From the NCBI RefSeq assembly GCF_023206395.1, contig NZ_CP066149.1:310001-374000 (forward strand): DNA of 64,000 nt, read 5' to 3'. This DNA is from Vibrio sp. ED004. GTDB lineage: Bacteria; Pseudomonadota; Gammaproteobacteria; Enterobacterales; Vibrionaceae. Of this stretch, positions 1 through 9,335 are shown in pieces; positions within the stretch are counted from its first letter, which is position 1, and the number at the start of each line of letters is the position of its first letter. A program made the position numbers and the translations under genes. The notes under the pieces were generated by a model that saw only the letters and a list, made by a program, of their open reading frames with translations, had not been told where the DNA came from and made no database searches.

Positions 1-1747
1 TAAGTTCTTGTAAGCCACCCATATATTTCAGCAAAGCTTGACGACGCTTAGGTCCTACCCCTTCAATTCCTTCCAAAGCACTGGTTCTGCGCGTTTTACC
101 ACGTTTCGCTCGGTGCCCTGCAATCGCATGATTATGACTTTCATCTCGAATATGTTGAATAAGGTGCAGCGCTGGTGCATCACTAGGCAAATTAAACTCT
201 TCCCCTTCAAGGGTCACTAGAGTCTCTAAACCAGGTTTACGGGTCACCCCTTTCGCGATACCCATCATTCTCGGTCTAAACGGCCAATCACCCCAATATT
301 GGGAAATAATCTCGTGAGCGCGGTTAAGCTGCCCTTTACCACCATCAATAAAGATGATGTCTGGGATCTTGTCTACATCAAGCTGCTTCGAGTAACGTCT
401 CTCAAGCGCCTGTGCCATTGCAGCGTAGTCATCACCACCGGTAATGCCCGTGATATTGTAACGGCGGTATTCCGGCTTAACAGGACCTTCTTGATTGAAC
501 ACCACACAAGACGCAATCGTACTTTCACCCATGGTATGACTGATATCGAAACATTCCATGCGTTTAATCGCATCCATCGACAGCACTTCTTGCAGCTCTT
601 TGAAGCGCTGATTGATGGTCATCTTGTGATTAATCTTGGTCGTAATCGCCGTTAACGCGTTAGTGTTCGACAGTTTAAGGTAACGACCACGAGTACCAGA
701 AGGGTTGGTGTTGAAGTGGATCTTACGGCCCGCAACCTCACACAAAGCTTCTTGAATCGGTGTGACGTCTTCCATTAAATCCGCATTCAGAATCAAACGA
801 GTTGGAATGGTTCTCGCTTCATTATGCGCTAAGTAATACTGGCTTAAAAAGCTCGAAAAGACCTCTTCTCGCACCGTATTGTTTGGAATCTTAGGGAAGT
901 GGCTTCGGCTACCTAAGACTTTGCCTTGGCGAATCATCAAGATATGAATGCACGCCACGCCATTCTCTTGAGCAAAGCCCAACACATCCATATCTTCCAT
1001 AGAGTCGTCAGATACATACTGTTGTTCTTGCACACGTCGAATCGCTTGGATTTGATCGCGGAAAGCGGCGGCTTGTTCAAAGCGAAGCTCTCGGCTGGCC
1101 GTGTCCATCTTCTCGATGAGCGTCTCTAGCACCAGCTTATCTTTCCCTTGCAGGAACAGACGAACATAGTCGATAAGCTCACTGTACTCTTCATCAGAGA
1201 TAATCGAGCTAACACATGGCGCAGCACAACGACCAATCTGATACATCAAGCATGGGCGCGTTCTGTTGGCATAAACCGTGTCTTCACATTGACGAGCAGG
1301 AAAGATTTTTTGGATTAGGTGTAGCGTCTCACGCACAGCGCCGGAGTCAGGATAAGGACCAAAGTATTCACCCTTTTTCTTTTTAGCACCACGGTGCATC
1401 GACAAACGAGGATGCTTGTGACCGCTAATGAAAATATAAGGGTACGACTTATCATCACGCAGAAGTACGTTGTATTTCGGTAGATACTGCTTGATGTAGT
1501 TGTGCTCAAGAATAAGAGCTTCAGTTTCCGTGTGCGTTACAGTGACATCAATCTTGTCAATATTGCTGACGAGAGCGCGTGTTTTTTCACTATCGACTTT
1601 TTTACGGAAATAACTGGAAAGGCGTTTTTTGAGGTTCTTAGCTTTACCGACGTAAATAACGACAGCCTCGGCGTTATACATTCGATAAACGCCGGGCTGC
1701 TCTGTTACTGTCTTGAGGAATGAGACTGAGTCAAACAAGTTGGTCAC
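1..1747 (-). CDS. uvrC: UvrABC excinuclease subunit C (partial)
   Basis: UvrC makes both incisions around a bulky DNA lesion once UvrB is loaded. The reverse strand opens with a GTG at 1745-1747 and reads [10 protein letters not shown], then a GIY-YIG nuclease signature ([21 protein letters not shown]) that cuts 3' of the lesion, and a cysteine-containing segment ([15 protein letters not shown]). The part nearest the window edge reads into the helix-hairpin-helix region ([20 protein letters not shown]). About 582 codons are visible, so only roughly the last 25-30 residues of this ~610-residue family are missing off the left edge. It lies 15 bases behind uvrY and is probably co-transcribed with it, the same order as in E. 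coli and other Vibrio. Confidence 0.96.
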   Translation of the reverse strand, partial: MTNLFDSVSFLKTVTEQPGVYRMYNAEAVVIYVGKAKNLKKRLSSYFRKKVDSEKTRALVSNIDKIDVTVTHTETEALILEHNYIKQYLPKYNVLLRDDKSYPYIFISGHKHPRLSMHRGAKKKKGEYFGPYPDSGAVRETLHLIQKIFPARQCEDTVYANRTRPCLMYQIGRCAAPCVSSIISDEEYSELIDYVRLFLQGKDKLVLETLIEKMDTASRELRFEQAAAFRDQIQAIRRVQEQQYVSDDSMEDMDVLGFAQENGVACIHILMIRQGKVLGSRSHFPKIPNNTVREEVFSSFLSQYYLAHNEARTIPTRLILNADLMEDVTPIQEALCEVAGRKIHFNTNPSGTRGRYLKLSNTNALTAITTKINHKMTINQRFKELQEVLSMDAIKRMECFDISHTMGESTIASCVVFNQEGPVKPEYRRYNITGITGGDDYAAMAQALERRYSKQLDVDKIPDIIFIDGGKGQLNRAHEIISQYWGDWPFRPRMMGIAKGVTRKPGLETLVTLEGEEFNLPSDAPALHLIQHIRDESHNHAIAGHRAKRGKTRRTSALEGIEGVGPKRRQALLKYMGGLQEL

Positions 1748-1762
1748 TATACGATCTCAGTG

Positions 1763-2407
1763 TTAAAGGGTCTCAGTGTCTAACATTCCATGTCTAATCG
1801 CTAAGTGCGTCAGCTCTACATCGCCACTGATATCCAATTTACTGAACAAACGGTAGCGGTAACTGTTGACTGTCTTAGGACTTAGATTGAGTTGTTCTGA
1901 AATATCCGTCACTTTCTGACCTTTGGTAATCATCATCATGATTTGAAGTTCACGTTCAGATAAGTCTGCGAATGGATTTTCAGACGCAGGCGAGAATTGG
2001 CTCAATGCCATCTGCTGCGCAATTTCTGGTGAAATGTATCGTTGGCCACTATTAACCACTCGAATTGCATTTACCATTTCATCCGGACCTGCACCTTTAG
2101 TAAGGTAACCTGCAGCTCCAGCTTGCATCACTTTAGTTGGAAACGGATTTTCCGTATGAACAGTTAAAACGATGATTTTAATATCAGGGTTGAAACGCAA
2201 GATTTTCTTGGTTGCTTCTAAGCCACCAATACCAGGCATATTCATATCCATCAAAATAACGTCAGTATTGTTAGTACGACACCATTTTGCAGCATCTTCA
2301 CCGCTTTCAGCTTCCCCTGCTACGTTCATTCCACGGACGTCTTCAATAATACGTCGTATCCCTGTGCGAACCAGCTCGTGATCATCTACAAGGAAAACAT
2401 TTATCAA
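1763..2407 (-). CDS. uvrY: Two-component response regulator UvrY/VarA (GacA family)
   Basis: This 214-residue protein is the response regulator of the BarA/VarS-UvrY/VarA system, which activates the Csr small RNAs and so controls carbon flow, quorum sensing and virulence in Vibrio. The receiver domain has acidic residues D8-D9 and phospho-acceptor D54 in ILMDMNMPG; the LuxR-type helix-turn-helix lies at about residues 145-205 (LSERELQIMMMI, KTVNSYRYRLFSKL). It starts with TTG, as E. coli uvrY does, preceded by a GGAG ribosome site 9-10 bases upstream. The name varA is used in Vibrio cholerae. The sensor kinase is not in this window. Confidence 0.95.
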   Translation of the reverse strand: MINVFLVDDHELVRTGIRRIIEDVRGMNVAGEAESGEDAAKWCRTNNTDVILMDMNMPGIGGLEATKKILRFNPDIKIIVLTVHTENPFPTKVMQAGAAGYLTKGAGPDEMVNAIRVVNSGQRYISPEIAQQMALSQFSPASENPFADLSERELQIMMMITKGQKVTDISEQLNLSPKTVNSYRYRLFSKLDISGDVELTHLAIRHGMLDTETL

Positions 2408-2833
2408 ACTTGTATCTCCACACTATTAATTGGCTCTGCAACCACTGTGTCGTTTCATCTGTTTGAAACAATTGAACAAAGGAACAGTGGATCGCAGCAT
2501 TGAGTACATCTTAACTTAATTAGTAAAAAAAAGCTCTGTTGAATATGTGCTGAAACACGAACTTTAGCAAGTACTTATTTATAAATAAGCCAGCTAAAAC
2601 AACAAGCTTTTGGTAAAAATCAACTAGTTAAAACAACACCCAATAAAATCACACAAGATAAAGATATTTTCAATACCATTGAATAACCATTCGTGACAAT
2701 TTCACTTTTTTGCCTATATCGTCCCGTTATTCAATGCTATTAACGATAAATTAATGACTATTTGTCCAGCCTATTGTGCGGAATCCGGCGCTAGATGGTA
2801 GTATTCGATTCCCAGTTTCAATAGGTTACTACA
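2408..2833. promoter_or_regulatory. uvrY-polB divergent intergenic region
   Basis: This 426-base AT-rich stretch separates two divergently transcribed genes and must hold both promoters. I see no open frame worth calling. I looked for a LexA box (CTGT-N8-ACAG) before polB, because polB is SOS-induced in E. coli, and found none that is convincing. The polB ribosome site is weak (AGG at 2823-2825 before a TTG start). Confidence 0.5.
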
Positions 2834-5197
2834 TTGGATATTCAGCAAGGCTTTGTACTCACTAGACAAGCAAGAGATTTTTCAGGGCGCACACAAATCG
2901 ATTTGTGGCTAAGTACCCCTCAAGGCCCTACTCTGCTGACCATTCAAAATGAAAAGCCTGTTTTTTTTGTCGCTCAATCTGATGTAACAGCGTGTCAGAC
3001 TATTGCGGCCAAAGAATCGATAGACTGCCAATTTAAGCCTTTAGACCTCGCGACCTTCGAACAAACGCCTCTCGCGGCTTGTTACACCTCGCTTTCAAGA
3101 AGCAGCTTCGGCTTAGCGCAAGCCTTCCATAACGAAGAAATCCAAACCTTTGAAAGCGACATTCGACTCGCTGACCGATTCTTGATGGAACGCTTTATCA
3201 AAGGAAGTATTGAGTTCACAGGCACAGCAGTACAAAAGAATCAGCATCGAAGAGTCTCAAACGCAAAATGCCGCTCAGGAAACTACTTACCTAGCTTGTC
3301 GGTGGTCTCACTGGATATAGAGTGTTCAGAGAAAGGTGTGCTTTACTCCATCGGCTTAGATAGTCCAATGGATAGCCGAGTGATCATGGTCGGCGAACCG
3401 CAACAAGCAGACACTAACATCCAATGGGTTGCCAACGAAAAAGTACTGCTCGAAGCCATGATTGCTTGGTTCTCCGAGTTTGACCCTGACATCATCATTG
3501 GTTGGAATGTCATTGATTTCGACTTTAGGCTGCTGCACAAACGTTCGGAATGGAATGAAGTGAAGCTCACTATTGGTCGAGACAATCAACCCAGCTTCTT
3601 TCGTAGCTCTGCACAAAACCAGCAAGGCTTTATCACGATTCCAGGCCGTGTTGTCTTGGATGGTATCGATATGCTTAAAACGGCAACTTATCACTTCCGC
3701 TCATGGTCGCTAGAGTCGGTATCGCAAGAGCTACTCGGCGAAGGCAAAGACATCCACAACGTTCATGACCGCATGGATGAGATCAACCGGATGTTTAAGT
3801 TCGATAAGCCTTCACTCGCTAAGTACAACCTTCAAGACTGTGTGTTGGTAAACCGAATCTTCGAACATACTCACCTACTCGATTTTGCGATTGAGCGCTC
3901 GCGATTGACCGGTGTCGAACTTGATCGTGTCGGCGGTTCTGTTGCTGCCTTTACTAATTTATATCTGCCTCAAATCCACAGAGCAGGTTATGTCGCGCCT
4001 AACTTAGAGCCTGAGAATTGGATCGCAAGCCCCGGTGGCTACGTGATGGATTCGATTCCTAACCTTTATGACTCTGTATTGGTGCTCGATTTTAAGAGCC
4101 TATATCCATCAATCATTCGCTCGTTTTTGATTGACCCAATGGGCCTTATCGAAGGGTTGAAGTTGGAACTAGGCCCAGCTGAAGACCAAGCCGTTGATGG
4201 TTTCCGCGGTGGTCAATTCCATCGCTCTAAGCACTTTCTGCCTGAGATGATCGAGAACTTGTGGGCTGCTCGTGATGTAGCAAAGAAGAACAACGAAAAG
4301 GCATTTTCTCAAGCGATTAAGATCATCATGAACTCCTTTTATGGTGTGTTAGGTTCATCTGGTTGTCGCTTCTTTGATACTCGCCTAGCCTCATCGATCA
4401 CCATGCGTGGCCATGAAATCATGAAGCAGACCAAAGTGCTTATCGAAGATAAAGGCTATCAAGTGATCTACGGCGACACCGATTCAACCTTCGTGTCTCT
4501 GAATGACAGTTATGATCAACAACAAGCCGACGAGGTTGGGAATGAACTTGTCGCTTACATTAATGATTGGTGGACGAATCACCTCAAAGAGACCTACAAC
4601 CTAACCTCGATACTTGAATTGGAATATGAGACTCACTATCGCAAATTCCTGATGCCAACCATTCGAGGTTCAGAAACTGGCTCGAAGAAGCGCTATGCAG
4701 GTTTAATCAATCAAAGCGACCAAGAGAGGATCATTTTCAAAGGGCTTGAGAGTGCACGCACAGACTGGACACCGTTGGCGCAACAGTTCCAACAAAATCT
4801 GTATGAGATGGTGTTTCACGATCAAGACCCAACCGACTACGTGAGACAGTTTGTTGATGAGACTTCAGCAGGTAAGCACGATGATTTATTGGTTTATCAG
4901 AAGCGTCTGCGTCGTAAACTGCATGAGTACCATAAGAACATTCCGCCACAAGTTCGCGCCGCAAGATTAGCCGACGAGATCAACGCTCAGCTTGGTCGTC
5001 CACTTCAATACCAAAACAAAGGCCGTATTGAATATCTGATTACTCTGAGTGGCCCTGAGCCGAAAGAGTATTTAAAGAGTGGTATCGATTATCAGCATTA
5101 CATTGACAAACAGATTAAACCGGTAGCAGAGGCTATTTTGCCCTTCATCGGTTTAGATTTTGAGAGAGTCAGTGGGCAGCAGTTAGGTCTGTTCTAA
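2834..5197 (+). CDS. polB: DNA polymerase II (family B, proofreading)
   Basis: PolB is the bacterial family B polymerase used for replication restart and lesion bypass. At 787 residues it matches the E. coli length (783). The 3'-5' exonuclease carries Exo I (DIE, residues 161-163), Exo II (GWNVIDFDF, about 223-231) and Exo III (YNLQDC, 331-336). The polymerase domain has motif A DFKSLYPSI (419-427), motif B KIIMNSFYGVLGSSG (496-510) and motif C YGDTDST (546-552). All catalytic aspartates are present, so it should be active. The start is TTG at 2834, chosen because the DIQQGFVLTR N-terminus matches the family. It is convergent with the nucleotidyltransferase gene at 7374, with a group II intron between them. 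Confidence 0.97.
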   Translation: MDIQQGFVLTRQARDFSGRTQIDLWLSTPQGPTLLTIQNEKPVFFVAQSDVTACQTIAAKESIDCQFKPLDLATFEQTPLAACYTSLSRSSFGLAQAFHNEEIQTFESDIRLADRFLMERFIKGSIEFTGTAVQKNQHRRVSNAKCRSGNYLPSLSVVSLDIECSEKGVLYSIGLDSPMDSRVIMVGEPQQADTNIQWVANEKVLLEAMIAWFSEFDPDIIIGWNVIDFDFRLLHKRSEWNEVKLTIGRDNQPSFFRSSAQNQQGFITIPGRVVLDGIDMLKTATYHFRSWSLESVSQELLGEGKDIHNVHDRMDEINRMFKFDKPSLAKYNLQDCVLVNRIFEHTHLLDFAIERSRLTGVELDRVGGSVAAFTNLYLPQIHRAGYVAPNLEPENWIASPGGYVMDSIPNLYDSVLVLDFKSLYPSIIRSFLIDPMGLIEGLKLELGPAEDQAVDGFRGGQFHRSKHFLPEMIENLWAARDVAKKNNEKAFSQAIKIIMNSFYGVLGSSGCRFFDTRLASSITMRGHEIMKQTKVLIEDKGYQVIYGDTDSTFVSLNDSYDQQQADEVGNELVAYINDWWTNHLKETYNLTSILELEYETHYRKFLMPTIRGSETGSKKRYAGLINQSDQERIIFKGLESARTDWTPLAQQFQQNLYEMVFHDQDPTDYVRQFVDETSAGKHDDLLVYQKRLRRKLHEYHKNIPPQVRAARLADEINAQLGRPLQYQNKGRIEYLITLSGPEPKEYLKSGIDYQHYIDKQIKPVAEAILPFIGLDFERVSGQQLGLF

Positions 5198-5263
5198 GAT
5201 TCTTGTCGAGGTTTCACCAAAACATCGAGTAGGGTGAGGCGTTACCGCCTCATCCCTCTCACA

Positions 5264-5294
5264 GAACCGTACGTACGGACCTCGTATACGGCTC
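5264..5294 (-). ncRNA. Group II intron domain V
   Basis: The minus strand reads GAGCCGTATACGAGG followed by TCCGTACGTACGGTTC. This folds into the two-part hairpin typical of domain V, the catalytic core that binds the active-site metals; the AGC catalytic triad is present at the 5' side of the stem. It begins at the stop codon of the reverse transcriptase (TGA, 5293-5295), as usual for intron-encoded proteins in domain IV. The catalytic RNA therefore looks better preserved than the protein. Confidence 0.8.
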
Positions 5295-6619
5295 ATGCAC
5301 ACTTCCATTCAGCATATTGGCTGAACACATGCCCTGTCCTTATTGTTCCAAGATTTACCAACCCTTGGTCATTAAACCATTGATTTGGCATCGCATAGCT
5401 TGATAGGGGACTCGCTGCACTGACCCAACTTGTCATTGAGATATGTTGGAACGGCGGCTTATACCCTAACTGTTTTAACCTTCGGTGTAACCGTTGAGGC
5501 TTCTTCCAAAGTTTCAACTGGATACTACGAAGTCTTCTTCGTAGCCACCCTGCTAACCTTGAAACTCTCTGCTGCTATTGGTGATCCTGAAGTATTGACT
5601 GAACCCTCTTAACACTGGGTTTAAAGCTTTTATGACTTGCTCAAGTGGCTTACCGCACCTCGCTTTGTCAGTCGCTTTAACTTACTTTTGAACCCTTTCA
5701 GTTTCTTAGTTTGAATGCGGGTAAATTGACTCCCGATTTCTACACCTAAGAACTTCACGCCATCACGGCTGTGCGCTATATGTGATTTCGTCTGATTCAC
5801 TGTGAGTTTAAGCTCTCCTTCTAGGATCTTCGTCGCTTGTGCAAGGGCATTCTCTGCTCCTGCCTTGCTACGACAAAAGATGAGTATGTCATCCGCATAA
5901 CGAACGAGCCTATGGTCACGCTTTCGCATTTCCTGATCGAACGCATCAAGGTAGATATTGGCAATCAAAGGACTGATAACACCACCTTGTGGACTTCCTA
6001 GCTCTGTCTCCTGCCAACTACCGTCTATCATCACGCCACTTTTCAGAAACTGTTTTATCAGCTCTAACACGCTGCTATCTGTGACTCGCCTTCTGATGCT
6101 CTTGAGGATCAACTCATGGTCGAGTTTGTCAAAGCACTTCGACAAGTCCATATCTACGACGTGCTGTAATCCGTATCGGCGGATAAACATCGTGGATTTG
6201 TTGATTGCATCGTGACAACTTCGATTCGGTCTATACCCAAAACTTGATGGGTGAAATTGCTCTTCGAAGATGGGGGTGAGGATATCATTGAGTGCTTGTT
6301 GGACAACTCTGTCCCTAACGGTTGGGATCCCAAGCAATCGTACCCCTCCGTCTTCTTTGGGTATCTCTACTCGTTTGACTGGCTGAGGTTTGTATTGCTT
6401 GGTTTTGAGTTCAGAGAGGAGTTGATCGAGGTTATCACTCAGATTTTCGGCGTAGTCGCTCAGGCTCTGCTCATCTATTCCAGCCGCGCCTTTCGCTTTC
6501 TTTACCTTTTTAAACCCTTTATACAGCCTCTCTTTGTTGAGCAGATGACCATATAAACTGTAATAAACTCGCACTTTCTCTCCTTGGGTTTGTGTGCTGT
6601 GTGGGGACAAGTGTTTCAT
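5293..6619 (-). pseudogene. Group II intron reverse transcriptase/maturase, frameshifted
   Basis: The intron-encoded protein supplies reverse transcriptase and maturase activity. The first 329 residues (from ATG at 6619) hold the RT fingers and palm, with GIPTVRDRVVQQAL, FGYRPNRSCHDAI, the SPQGGVISPLIANIYLD segment and the catalytic YADD. The frame then shifts: at about 5650 (GCGGTAAG, one base short) KRGAVSHLSKS* replaces the expected KPLEQVIKALNPVLRGF, which continues in another frame. At about 5545 (TTTCAAGGTTAGC, one base short) a second shift is needed to reach LAGWLRRRLRSIQLKLWKKPQ and the C-terminal QWFNDQGLVNLG. Two single-base losses separate the RT from the maturase X domain, so the protein is probably dead unless these are sequencing errors. 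No endonuclease domain is seen, fitting class C. Confidence 0.9.
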
Positions 6620-7314
6620 GTCCAGTGTGGGTGTTATTTCTCTCTGCTATTCAGCCTTCTAGCTCAATGGCAATTTACTGAAGTGTGTCAGAGTTACTCC
6701 CCTATACGGTTTCTTAGCTCAGTATCTTGCTTCCACAATCAACCAAACTAGGAATACCCCGATAGCGATTCGGTTTGGGTATCACTGAAAAAAAAAAACA
6801 TCTGTTCATCACAGACTTAAAGTGTACTTCCTCCCTTCGCAGCACTGAGTGCTTTTGGCATTTCAGTGCTCCATCAGACTTGATGCTGATGGTCAGCTAA
6901 GTTTTCTCCTCCACACCATTACTGGGCTTCTCGGGCTTAGCCTTACTCACTACTACGGATTCATCTGCCACCTCGCACCAACACAGCTCTTAGCTTTCGC
7001 TTCGAGTTTGTGCTTCCAGACTTTTGGATGTGGTGTCAGGCTTCCCCAGTTACTGCACTGGCTCCCTGTTAACAATGCCACCTCAAGCACAGCATAGGTC
7101 TGACTGAGTATAGGGCTTCGCGCTATTTCGGACGCTTACCCACCTATACTGCCGAAGCAGGTTTACTTGCGTTGTGTACTGTTAACTTCCTATCGCTTCC
7201 TTCAGACCCTGCCGTTAGCCAGCAACGCCCTTGCGATTCGGATTATCTTCCCCTCAGTCGGGGTGATTCAGGTTTCTTTCAACCTAACGGGTTTGCCAGC
7301 TTCGCTGGGCAAAC

Positions 7315-7352
7315 AAAAAAGCAGAGGAATGTTCAATTCGCTCTGCTTTTTT
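7315..7352. terminator. Bidirectional Rho-independent terminator, intron target
   Basis: AAAAAAGCAGAG and CTCTGCTTTTTT pair around a 14-base loop. It would stop the nucleotidyltransferase gene on the minus strand and, before the intron arrived, polB on the plus strand. The intron begins at the base after the minus-strand T6. Confidence 0.9.
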
Positions 7353-7373
7353 ACATCGATAAGTTACGAAGCT

Positions 7374-8156
7374 CTACCCGATTCGAAACTCTGTTTTCTG
7401 GTACTGCTTAACCAGCCACTCTCCAAAACCATCCAGAATGCCGATAACCGAACGTTTCGGAATCGCTCTTCCAGAAAGTAAGATGCCCAGTCGTTGAATT
7501 TCAACTTCCCTATCCGGGTGATACTTCAAGAACTGTTGTCCACATTCCACAGGATCGTCAAACCAATACTTATCGCGATACATCACCAAAGAGTAGCTCG
7601 CTCTTAGCAGCTTCTTGGCAATGATCACTTGCGCGGCCACTTGTTGTTCTGGCGTTGTTGCTCGGGCAATCTTGTTGCGATACACCGCTAACCAGTTTTC
7701 CGCATCCATATTCCAATGCTTGGCAATTTCCCAACTCGTTTCAAAATCACCATAGCAATCCGATAAGTCTTCACCGTGCACACACACGGCCAAATGCTTA
7801 AGCATAAAGCCCCATGTGAAGATATTGTCGAAATCGACTATCTCGCTCACCAAGGTGGTTTTAATCGCCACTTGAGTGACCTGTGGGAAGCTTTTTTGGA
7901 AGCGCCATTTTATGGTATTCAACAGCGTGGTTCGCTGATCAGGAAACGGGCGGTGTGTCACCACAACCACATCAAGATTTGAGCGACCGACAACGGCTTG
8001 CTTGCGAGCGACACTGCCATAAATATAGACACTGTGTAGATTAGAACCTAACCCACCTTTTAAGAAGGTAATCAGATCGTTAACCACAGGTTGGAATTCA
8101 GGTTGAAAAGGCTGTGTTGGGTCAATAACAGGTAGCTGCATAGGTCGTTTCGGCAA
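7374..8156 (-). CDS. Nucleotidyltransferase-domain protein, altered catalytic motif
   Basis: A 260-residue protein with an N-terminal pol-beta-like nucleotidyltransferase fold (about residues 25-110) and a helical C-terminal half, the overall plan of aminoglycoside adenylyltransferase-like enzymes. The GS motif is clear (YIYGSVARKQ), but the following D-x-D motif reads GRSNLDVVVV, so the first metal-binding aspartate is asparagine. This may reduce or change activity. No HEPN partner or antitoxin lies beside it, so it is not a MNT/HEPN toxin pair. It stands alone, convergent with polB. Its substrate cannot be told from the sequence. Confidence 0.7.
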   Translation of the reverse strand: MPKRPMQLPVIDPTQPFQPEFQPVVNDLITFLKGGLGSNLHSVYIYGSVARKQAVVGRSNLDVVVVTHRPFPDQRTTLLNTIKWRFQKSFPQVTQVAIKTTLVSEIVDFDNIFTWGFMLKHLAVCVHGEDLSDCYGDFETSWEIAKHWNMDAENWLAVYRNKIARATTPEQQVAAQVIIAKKLLRASYSLVMYRDKYWFDDPVECGQQFLKYHPDREVEIQRLGILLSGRAIPKRSVIGILDGFGEWLVKQYQKTEFRIG

Positions 8157-8278
8157 ATAAAATCATGATTTAACTGTGACTCTATGATCGCTTAGGTGAC
8201 TTTATGATTCAAGCTATTCCTATTTATAGCATCTCCGAGATATAATCAGCGGATAGACCCAATAAGGACAAACACAAA

Positions 8279-8848
8279 ATGCCTAGAGCAAGTGAAATTA
8301 AAAAAGGTTTTGCTATCACAGTAGAAAGCAAAACAGTGATTGTTAAAGATATCGAAGTAACAACACCAGGCGGCCGCGGCGGCCAAAAGATTTACCGCTT
8401 CCGTGGTAACGATGTAGCAACTGGCGTTAAAACTGAAGTTCGCCACAAGGCTGACGAAATCGTTGAAACTATCGACGTAACTAAGCGTGCAGTAATGTTC
8501 TCTTACGTTGATGGCAACGAGTACATCTTCATGGATAACGAAGATTACACACAATTCATCTTCAACGGTGAAACTATCGAAGACGAACTACTGTTCATCA
8601 ACGAAGAAACTCAAGGTATGTACGCGATCCTTATCGATGGTAACGCTGCAACGCTTGAGCTACCAACCTCTGTTGAGCTAGTTATCGAAGAGACTGACCC
8701 TTCAATCAAAGGTGCGTCAGCGTCTGCTCGTACTAAGCCTGCTCGTCTTTCTACAGGTCTTACTATCCAAGTACCTGAGTACATCGCGACTGGCGACAAA
8801 GTAGTAGTAAACACTGCTGAACGTAAATACATGAACCGCGCAAGCTAA
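8279..8848 (+). CDS. efpL: Elongation factor P-like protein EfpL (YeiP)
   Basis: EfpL binds ribosomes stalled at proline-rich motifs and stimulates peptide-bond formation, in parallel with EF-P. The 189-residue protein has the KOW-like N-domain and two OB domains; the loop that reaches the peptidyl-transferase centre reads TPGGRGGQK with arginine at position 33, as in EfpL, instead of the modified lysine of EF-P. The C-terminal signature KGASASARTKPARLSTGL is typical of YeiP. It is followed 10 bases later by yciU, with one shared terminator. Confidence 0.95.
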   Translation: MPRASEIKKGFAITVESKTVIVKDIEVTTPGGRGGQKIYRFRGNDVATGVKTEVRHKADEIVETIDVTKRAVMFSYVDGNEYIFMDNEDYTQFIFNGETIEDELLFINEETQGMYAILIDGNAATLELPTSVELVIEETDPSIKGASASARTKPARLSTGLTIQVPEYIATGDKVVVNTAERKYMNRAS

Positions 8849-8858
8849 GATACTTATT

Positions 8859-9188
8859 ATGACCGAAGCTAACGACCTAATGTCTTATGACGACGCAATT
8901 GACACTGCATACGACATCTTCCTAGAGATGGCACCTGACAACCTAGAACCAGCAGACGTGATTCTTTTCACGGCTCAGTTTGAAGATCGTGGCGCAGCAG
9001 AGCTTGTTGAAACTGGCGATGATTGGGTTGAACATGTTGGCTTTGAAGTCGACAAAGAAATCTACGCTGAAGTGCGCATTGGTCTTGTGAATGAAGCTGA
9101 TGACGTTCTAGACGACGTATTTGCTCGTATGCTAATCAGCCGTGATCCAGACCATAAGTTCTGTCACATGCTGTGGAAGCGCGACTAG
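8859..9188 (+). CDS. yciU: Acidic DNA-mimic-like protein, HI1450/YciU family
   Basis: A 109-residue, strongly acidic protein (many Asp/Glu, only a few basic residues) of the HI1450/YciU family (DUF440). HI1450 has been described as a possible double-stranded DNA mimic that binds HU; whether this holds here is unknown. The family core is visible: YDDAIDTAYDIFLEMAPDNL, then FTAQFEDRGAAE, and a C-terminal HKFCHMLWKRD. It lies 10 bases after efpL and just before a terminator, so the two form an operon. Confidence 0.85.
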   Translation: MTEANDLMSYDDAIDTAYDIFLEMAPDNLEPADVILFTAQFEDRGAAELVETGDDWVEHVGFEVDKEIYAEVRIGLVNEADDVLDDVFARMLISRDPDHKFCHMLWKRD

Positions 9189-9249
9189 TACCGCTGTCGA
9201 CGCTCATTTGCATGAGTAAACAAGTATTCATGTACGCGAGTTAAAAGTT

Positions 9250-9276
9250 AGCCGAGCCCATTGCTCGGCTATTTTT
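9250..9276 (+). terminator. Terminator of efpL-yciU
   Basis: AGCCGAGC and GCTCGGCT form an 8-bp stem with a 5-base loop, followed by ATTTTTAT. Confidence 0.85.
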
Positions 9277-9335
9277 ATCGCGCTATTTCTCATCGTGACT
9301 ACCCACTTTCATCATCAACGTTAGATTCACTGATT

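Larger units (their letters stand above)
5224..7314 (-). mobile_element. Group II intron inserted behind a terminator
   Basis: A self-splicing retroelement of about 2,090 bases on the minus strand. The 5' end is placed at 7314, where the strand reads T6 from the terminator and then GTTTGCCCAGC, close to the GUGYG consensus (one mismatch). The 3' end is placed near 5224, after a domain V hairpin (5264-5294) and a domain VI-like stem ending in CTACTCGAT. A reverse transcriptase remnant fills 5293-6619; 6620-7314 would be domains I-III and has many short stems, such as GTTTGCC/GGCAAAC at once after the 5' end. Insertion directly after a terminator T-tract is the habit of class C introns. Boundaries are inferred from sequence only; folding the RNA would settle them. 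Confidence 0.82.

Noticed and set aside
2720..2833. LexA/SOS box before polB
   Set aside because: No CTGT-N8-ACAG-like palindrome could be found, although polB is SOS-regulated in E. coli.
5293..6619. Retron or diversity-generating reverse transcriptase
   Set aside because: Domain V and the maturase-like C-terminal part identify a group II intron; no msr/msd or template repeat is seen.
6849..7481. Short plus-strand frames inside the intron 5' region
   Set aside because: They lack ribosome sites and family likeness, and the sequence is explained by intron RNA domains and the reverse strand gene.
7374..8156. MNT/HEPN toxin-antitoxin pair
   Set aside because: No HEPN gene or other small partner is adjacent; the protein is also longer than MNT antitoxins.
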